Source: Aquabacterium sp. OR-4 (GTDB lineage Bacteria > Pseudomonadota > Gammaproteobacteria > Burkholderiales > Burkholderiaceae_C). Taken from it: a DNA stretch of 64,000 nt. The stretch is from assembly GCF_025290835.2 (NCBI RefSeq), contig NZ_JAOCQD020000002.1:186001-250000 (forward strand). The letters are read 5' to 3'. The notes beneath the pieces were generated by a model. It made no database searches. It saw only the letters and a program-made list of their open reading frames with translations, and was not told the origin of the DNA. The stretch's first letter is position 1. Each line of letters opens with the position of its first letter. Below are positions 60,154 through 64,000 of the stretch, piece after piece. The position numbers and the translations under genes were made by a program.

Positions 60154-62532
60154 TCAGCGCTTCAAGGGCAGCGCCGCAGTGGCCGACTTGGCCTGCAGAG
60201 GCAGGAACGGCGGGGTCGAGGCGTCGATCGACAGCAGAAAGCGCACCAGCTTGTCGCGGTCGGCCGCGCTGCTGAGAGTGTCGACGCCGCTGGTGCCGGC
60301 GCTGCGGTGGGCCACGTTGTCCAGCACCTCGCCCAGCGAGGTGGCGCGGCCGTTGTGCAGGAACACGTCGTTGAACGCATGCAGCGACAGCAGCGTGGCC
60401 GGCGCAAAGCCAGCCGCACCCAGCGGCGCCGCGGCGTTTTGCCGCACCTCGTTGAAGAAGCCGGCGTCGAAGGTGCCCACCTGGCGCAGCTGGTCGGTGA
60501 TCTGGCCGGCCACGATGGCCACCTGCGCCGGGTTGGGTGGCGGCACGAAGTTCAGCCGCGCACTCGTCCATTGCGCGCCGCCGTGGCAGCTCTGGCAGTT
60601 GGCGGCGGCAAACAGCGCGCGGCCGGCCTGCACATCGGGGGCGGAGGCAGGCACCGGCGAGATCGGCGCGCGGATGCCGAACTGCTGGAACGCGCGGATC
60701 GCATCCCAGGCGCCCACGCCGCGCACCGTGAGCTGGTTGCGCCCGCCGCTGGCCACCGGCGTGAGGTTGACCACGTTGGGGTCGGGCGTCACGCCGTCGG
60801 CCTGCACGATCAGGCCGAGCCCGCCGCTCACGTTGCGGATGTTGAGCTCGAAGTCTTCCTGCTCGTCGCGCTCGGCACTCCAGTTCAGCGTGCGCATCAC
60901 GCTGCGCTGCACCGAGGCGGCGTCGAAATCGGCGTGCTGCGGGATGGTGCGCCGCGGGCCGGGGCCGAAGATCCACACCACGTTGTCCGACAGGCCGGCC
61001 GGCGTGTGGCAGGTGGCGCAGGAGCCCCAGCCGTTGTTGCTCATGCGGCCCACGATGGGCAGGCTGCCGCCGGGCGGCGGGTCGAACTCGCCGATGCTGG
61101 TGTTGTAGAGCTCCTTGCCGATGTGCACGCGCTCGGCCAGCGTGCCGGGCTGCGGCTGTGCGGCCGACTTCAGCGTGGCCAGCACCGGGTGGGCGGGCTG
61201 GCTGAGGTCGATCACCGAGACATCGCGGCCGATGAAGTTGTGCACATAGGCACGCGTGTCGCCGGCGTTGATGACGATGGCGCGCGGGTTCCTGCCCACC
61301 TTGATCTGGTGCACGCGGCCGGCGTCCAGCGGATCGGGCTGCACCAGCGGCCGGCCGCTGGCGGCATCGGCCACCACGCGCAGCAGATGGTTGCTGGCGG
61401 CACTCACCACATAGCCCTCGCGGCTGCCATGCTTGAAGGCCATGGCCCAGGGCTGGGTGACGAACAGCTTCGGCGCAGCCGGCTGATCGGCCACCGCGCG
61501 GTGCAGGTTCACCGTCTGGCCGGCATCCACCAGGCGCTGGCGGTCGATCACCGACACCAGGCTCTGCGTGTTGACATCGAAGCGCACCGGCCCGTTGGGC
61601 GAAGCGCCGGTGTTGGGCAGGTAGGCAAAGCCGTCCTTCAGCGCCACGCTGGCCAGCTGGTTGACATAGGCGCCGGTGGTCTTGTCGAAGGCCCCGCCCG
61701 GGGCAATGCGCGCCAGCGCGTCGCCATTGGCCTTGAAGCCGGTGTCGGCCAGCGGCTTGACGGCCACCCGCGCCAGCACCGATTCGTCGGCGGTAGACAG
61801 CACCGTCACCAGGCCGTCCTTGGCATCGTCGGCGCCGTCCACCTTGCCCGCCAGCGTGCGCGACAGGAACTCGCTGACGTAGAGCTGCTCGTCGGTGTCC
61901 GACGCGTCGCCGTTGTTGCTGACGGCCAGGCCGCGGGGCTCGAAGCCCACGCCGCTGATGGTGCGCAGCACGGTGTCGGTGGCGGTGTCGATCACGCTGA
62001 TGGTGTGCGAGCGCGCATTGGCCACGTACAGCTTGCGGCCGTTGGGCGTGAGCACCACCGCGGCGGGCTCGGTGCCCACGCTGATCTCGCGCGGACGGCC
62101 GATGCCGCCGTTGGCCAGGTTCAGCCGCAGCACCGAGACCGTGCCGCTCGCCGTGTTGGCCACATAGGCCTTGCTGCCGTCGGGCAGCAGGGCCACGCTG
62201 CTGGGCTCCTGCCCCACCGGCACCTCGGCCAGCTTGCGGTGGCGGTCCTGGCGCAGATCGAACAGGCTCAGCGTGTGGTTGTCGGCATTGGCCACGGCCA
62301 GGAAGGCGCCGTTGGCGCTGAGCGCCAGCGATTGCGACGCGGTGGGGCCGGCAAACCGCGCCAGCGGCGCCGGTGCGGCCTGGGCGGCATGGCGCTGGGC
62401 GTCGGCCCTGCGCGCATCGCCGTGCGGCAGCGTGGGCAGCAGCACCGAGGCCATGGCGGCCACGCCGCTCAGCGTCAGCAGGCCGGGCAGGCGGGCCTGG
62501 CCGCGCAGGCGGTGCAAGGTGAGGCGGCTCAT
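60154..62532 (-). CDS. Beta-propeller protein with two c-type haem motifs
   Basis: 792-aa exported protein with an N-terminal signal or anchor (LPGLLTLSGVAAMASVLL). Residues about 60-330 hold YVTN/YncE-type propeller repeats (SSVALLPDGSKAYVANTASG, AAVVLTPNGRKLYVANARSH); a later repeat is AIVINAGDTRAYVHNFIGRD. The C-terminal third is a cytochrome c peroxidase/MauG-like region with two CxxCH sites, CATCH and CQSCH. Possible periplasmic electron-transfer or oxidase role. It ends LPLKR. Upstream neighbour is a PEP-CTERM gene with a 4-bp overlap. Confidence 0.85.
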   Translation of the reverse strand: MSRLTLHRLRGQARLPGLLTLSGVAAMASVLLPTLPHGDARRADAQRHAAQAAPAPLARFAGPTASQSLALSANGAFLAVANADNHTLSLFDLRQDRHRKLAEVPVGQEPSSVALLPDGSKAYVANTASGTVSVLRLNLANGGIGRPREISVGTEPAAVVLTPNGRKLYVANARSHTISVIDTATDTVLRTISGVGFEPRGLAVSNNGDASDTDEQLYVSEFLSRTLAGKVDGADDAKDGLVTVLSTADESVLARVAVKPLADTGFKANGDALARIAPGGAFDKTTGAYVNQLASVALKDGFAYLPNTGASPNGPVRFDVNTQSLVSVIDRQRLVDAGQTVNLHRAVADQPAAPKLFVTQPWAMAFKHGSREGYVVSAASNHLLRVVADAASGRPLVQPDPLDAGRVHQIKVGRNPRAIVINAGDTRAYVHNFIGRDVSVIDLSQPAHPVLATLKSAAQPQPGTLAERVHIGKELYNTSIGEFDPPPGGSLPIVGRMSNNGWGSCATCHTPAGLSDNVVWIFGPGPRRTIPQHADFDAASVQRSVMRTLNWSAERDEQEDFELNIRNVSGGLGLIVQADGVTPDPNVVNLTPVASGGRNQLTVRGVGAWDAIRAFQQFGIRAPISPVPASAPDVQAGRALFAAANCQSCHGGAQWTSARLNFVPPPNPAQVAIVAGQITDQLRQVGTFDAGFFNEVRQNAAAPLGAAGFAPATLLSLHAFNDVFLHNGRATSLGEVLDNVAHRSAGTSGVDTLSSAADRDKLVRFLLSIDASTPPFLPLQAKSATAALPLKR

Positions 62533-63143
62533 GTGCGCTCTCCCCGGCGCGTGGGGTGGCGGCCGGCCAGGGCCGCGCCGCCGGCGGCCAGCAGCAGCAG
62601 CGCCAGGCTGCCGGGTTCGGGTATGGCGTTGTTGCCGCGCTCGGCAATGTGCAGGTAGCCGCTGCTCAGCGCCTCGCCCTCCAGCTGGCGCAGCGTGATC
62701 TCGTGCAGGCCCTCGGCCAGCTCGAACACCGCGCGGCTGATGCCCGGCGTGGCCAGGCAGACCACCGGATCGTCGCCACAGTCGGGTGTGGTGTTGACCA
62801 GCACCTGCAGCGGCGAGCTGATGCCCAGCAGCTGGCCGCCGTCCAGGACCTCGAAACGCTCGAGGCCCAGGAAGGCATCGACGATGGTCAGTACGCCACC
62901 CCCCGCGCCGAGCTGAAAGCGCCAGCCCGGCGCATCCAGCGCGATGCTGGGCGTGCCGCTGCTGGGCACGCAGAAGTTGCCCTGGTCGTCGGCGGGCGCG
63001 CAGCCCGCGGCGAACTGGCCCACGCCGTTGAGGCTGAACTGGGCATAGGTGTCAAACGGCACGGGGCCGGCCTGGGCGGATGGGGCCAGCCAGCCCAGCG
63101 CCAGCGCGGCGCCGGCCGCCAGCAGGCGACGGTGATCAGCCAT
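62529..63143 (-). CDS. PEP-CTERM sorting domain protein
   Basis: 204-aa exported protein. The signal peptide is RRLLAAGAALALGWLAPSAQA. The C-terminus is AIPEPGSLALLLLAAGGAAL followed by the basic tail RHPTRRGERT, a full PEP-CTERM signal recognised by exosortase/EpsH systems. The central region is beta-rich (ITLRQLEGEALSSGYLHIAE) with no known domain. AAGGAGAT precedes ATG 63143. Translationally coupled to the haem/propeller gene. The exosortase gene is not in the window. Confidence 0.85.
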   Translation of the reverse strand: MADHRRLLAAGAALALGWLAPSAQAGPVPFDTYAQFSLNGVGQFAAGCAPADDQGNFCVPSSGTPSIALDAPGWRFQLGAGGGVLTIVDAFLGLERFEVLDGGQLLGISSPLQVLVNTTPDCGDDPVVCLATPGISRAVFELAEGLHEITLRQLEGEALSSGYLHIAERGNNAIPEPGSLALLLLAAGGAALAGRHPTRRGERT

Positions 63144-63397
63144 GGGATCTCCTTGATGGCAGTGGAAGAGGCTGTCACCGAAGGCCTCGGTGACGGCCCG
63201 GCCATGGTCGAAGCCACCGCGCCGGCGCGGCAGGGTCAGATGTCCCAGCGGGCGGCGCCCGGCGCCACCGAAGCAGGCGCCAGGGTGCGCGGGCGGGACC
63301 CTGGTCCCGGCCCCCCCACACAGTGCATGGGCCTGTGCCTGGCCCGAGACCGGGACTGACAGCCCGAGCGGCAACCGGGCCGGGCGCTCGCCGCCGG

Positions 63398-64000
63398 CTA
63401 GTACGTCACCCGCGCCAACCAGGTCTGCTGTGCGGCGTCGCGGGCCTGGCCCAGGGTGTGGATGCCGCGCTCGGCCAGCAGTGGCACCAGCTTCAAAAAC
63501 ACCTCGGCCGTCACCAGCGCATCGCCCAGCGCGGTGTGGCGGCCCAGCACGGGGATGCCGAAACGCTCGGCAATGGCCTCGAGGCGGTGCGAGGCCTGCT
63601 GCGGGTGCACCAGGGCCGAGAGCAGCAGCGTGTCGAGCACCGGCTGCTCGAAGCGCAGGCCGGTGAGCCCTTCCTTGAGCTGAAGAAAGCGCATGTCGAA
63701 AGCGGCGTTGTGCGCCACCAGCACGGTGTCGGCGGCAAAGGCGTGAAAGGCCGGCAGCACCGCGGCAATGGTCGGCTGGCCGGCCACCATGGCCGGCGTG
63801 ATGCCGTGGATGGGCACGCCCTCGGGCGGGATCGGCCGCTGCGGATCGACCAGTTGCTCGAAGCTCTCCTGCCGCAGCAGCTTGCCGTTGACCACCCGGG
63901 TGGCGCCGATCTGGATGATCTCGTCGCCCTGCGCCGGGTTCAGGCCGGTGGTCTCGGTGTCGAACACGGTGTAGGTCAGCTCGGCCAGGCGGCGGTCGTT
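63398..64000 (-). CDS. DEDDh 3'-5' exonuclease domain protein (5' partial)
   Basis: C-terminal 200 residues of a protein running off the right edge. [21 protein letters not shown] (first Asp/Glu), [14 protein letters not shown] (Asp) and [17 protein letters not shown] (His/Asp) form the DEDDh exonuclease of the DNA polymerase III epsilon type. The frame continues upstream (RRLAELTYT), so a preceding domain is likely; in Burkholderiales this exonuclease is often fused behind CBS/nucleotidyltransferase-like domains (from memory, not checkable here). Confidence 0.88.
   Translation of the reverse strand, partial: NDRRLAELTYTVFDTETTGLNPAQGDEIIQIGATRVVNGKLLRQESFEQLVDPQRPIPPEGVPIHGITPAMVAGQPTIAAVLPAFHAFAADTVLVAHNAAFDMRFLQLKEGLTGLRFEQPVLDTLLLSALVHPQQASHRLEAIAERFGIPVLGRHTALGDALVTAEVFLKLVPLLAERGIHTLGQARDAAQQTWLARVTY

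Noticed and set aside
59906..61108. 400-codon + strand open frame at the island's right edge
   Set aside because: Most of it is antisense to the haem/propeller gene, and the first 70 codons show no family features or good ribosome site.

Overview
The window is very GC-rich bacterial chromosome (about 70% or more over most of its length by eye). Gene content and order point to a Burkholderiales betaproteobacterium of the Rubrivivax-Leptothrix-Ideonella-Sphaerotilus type. Supporting this are an intracellular PHB depolymerase, zapB-like/zapA/6S RNA in series, rpsU-yqeY, a PEP-CTERM protein, and an aerobic-style cobalamin cluster with a ChlI/ChlD-type chelatase motor. The organism is an inference from gene content; no rRNA gene or database match was available.

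Layout. 1-3.8 kb: the end of phaZ, an RnfB-like ferredoxin, an EamA exporter, nth and a TlpA-like thioredoxin (+ strand). 3.8-26.9 kb: one unbroken minus-strand cobalamin unit of 20 genes, from btuB down to cobC. A cobalamin riboswitch lies at its head (26.72-26.93 kb). Eight junctions in the unit are 4-bp ATGA overlaps. It encodes outer-membrane and ABC uptake of corrinoid, cobalt insertion (CobN plus ChlI/ChlD-like), adenosylation, amidation, aminopropanol attachment and nucleotide-loop assembly. No precorrin methyltransferases are present here. 27.0-29.3 kb: zapB-like, zapA, 6S RNA, an EVE protein and a TauE permease.

29.3-37.1 kb: a PAS/degenerate-GGDEF protein, then assimilatory nitrate reduction. 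The regulator is an ANTAR protein that also carries two nitrate-sensor-like P-box motifs. It is divergent from a consensus-like sigma-54 promoter and a long structured leader that precede a small unknown gene, a NasC-type flavoprotein and nasA. 37.1-40.8 kb: ybiB, a YhiN-type flavoprotein, rpsU, yqeY and a sulfurtransferase-like protein. 40.8-49.6 kb (minus): a MarR regulator, tandem AT-rich palindromes, a VanA/VanB-type Rieske demethylase pair, a LivKHMGF importer and a MetE-like methyltransferase, probably an aromatic-acid uptake and demethylation locus. 49.6-56.7 kb: SapC, a CorC-type protein, apaH, a cation/proton antiporter, a GH19 muramidase-like gene coupled to a secreted protein, and an exonuclease/endonuclease/phosphatase protein.

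56.98-60.1 kb is the standout region: a tRNA-Ser(TGA) with its terminator, followed by about 3 kb of visibly lower-GC DNA. This island holds a strongly structured 500-bp non-coding stretch, a retron-type reverse transcriptase now split by a +1 frameshift, a two-TM membrane protein overlapping the RT end (the architecture of Ec48-type retron defence systems), and a 56-codon remnant of a serine recombinase. It looks like a retron anti-phage island, possibly decaying, inserted beside the tRNA. 60.1-64 kb returns to host composition with a beta-propeller/di-haem cytochrome protein, a PEP-CTERM protein and the end of a DEDDh exonuclease that runs off the window.
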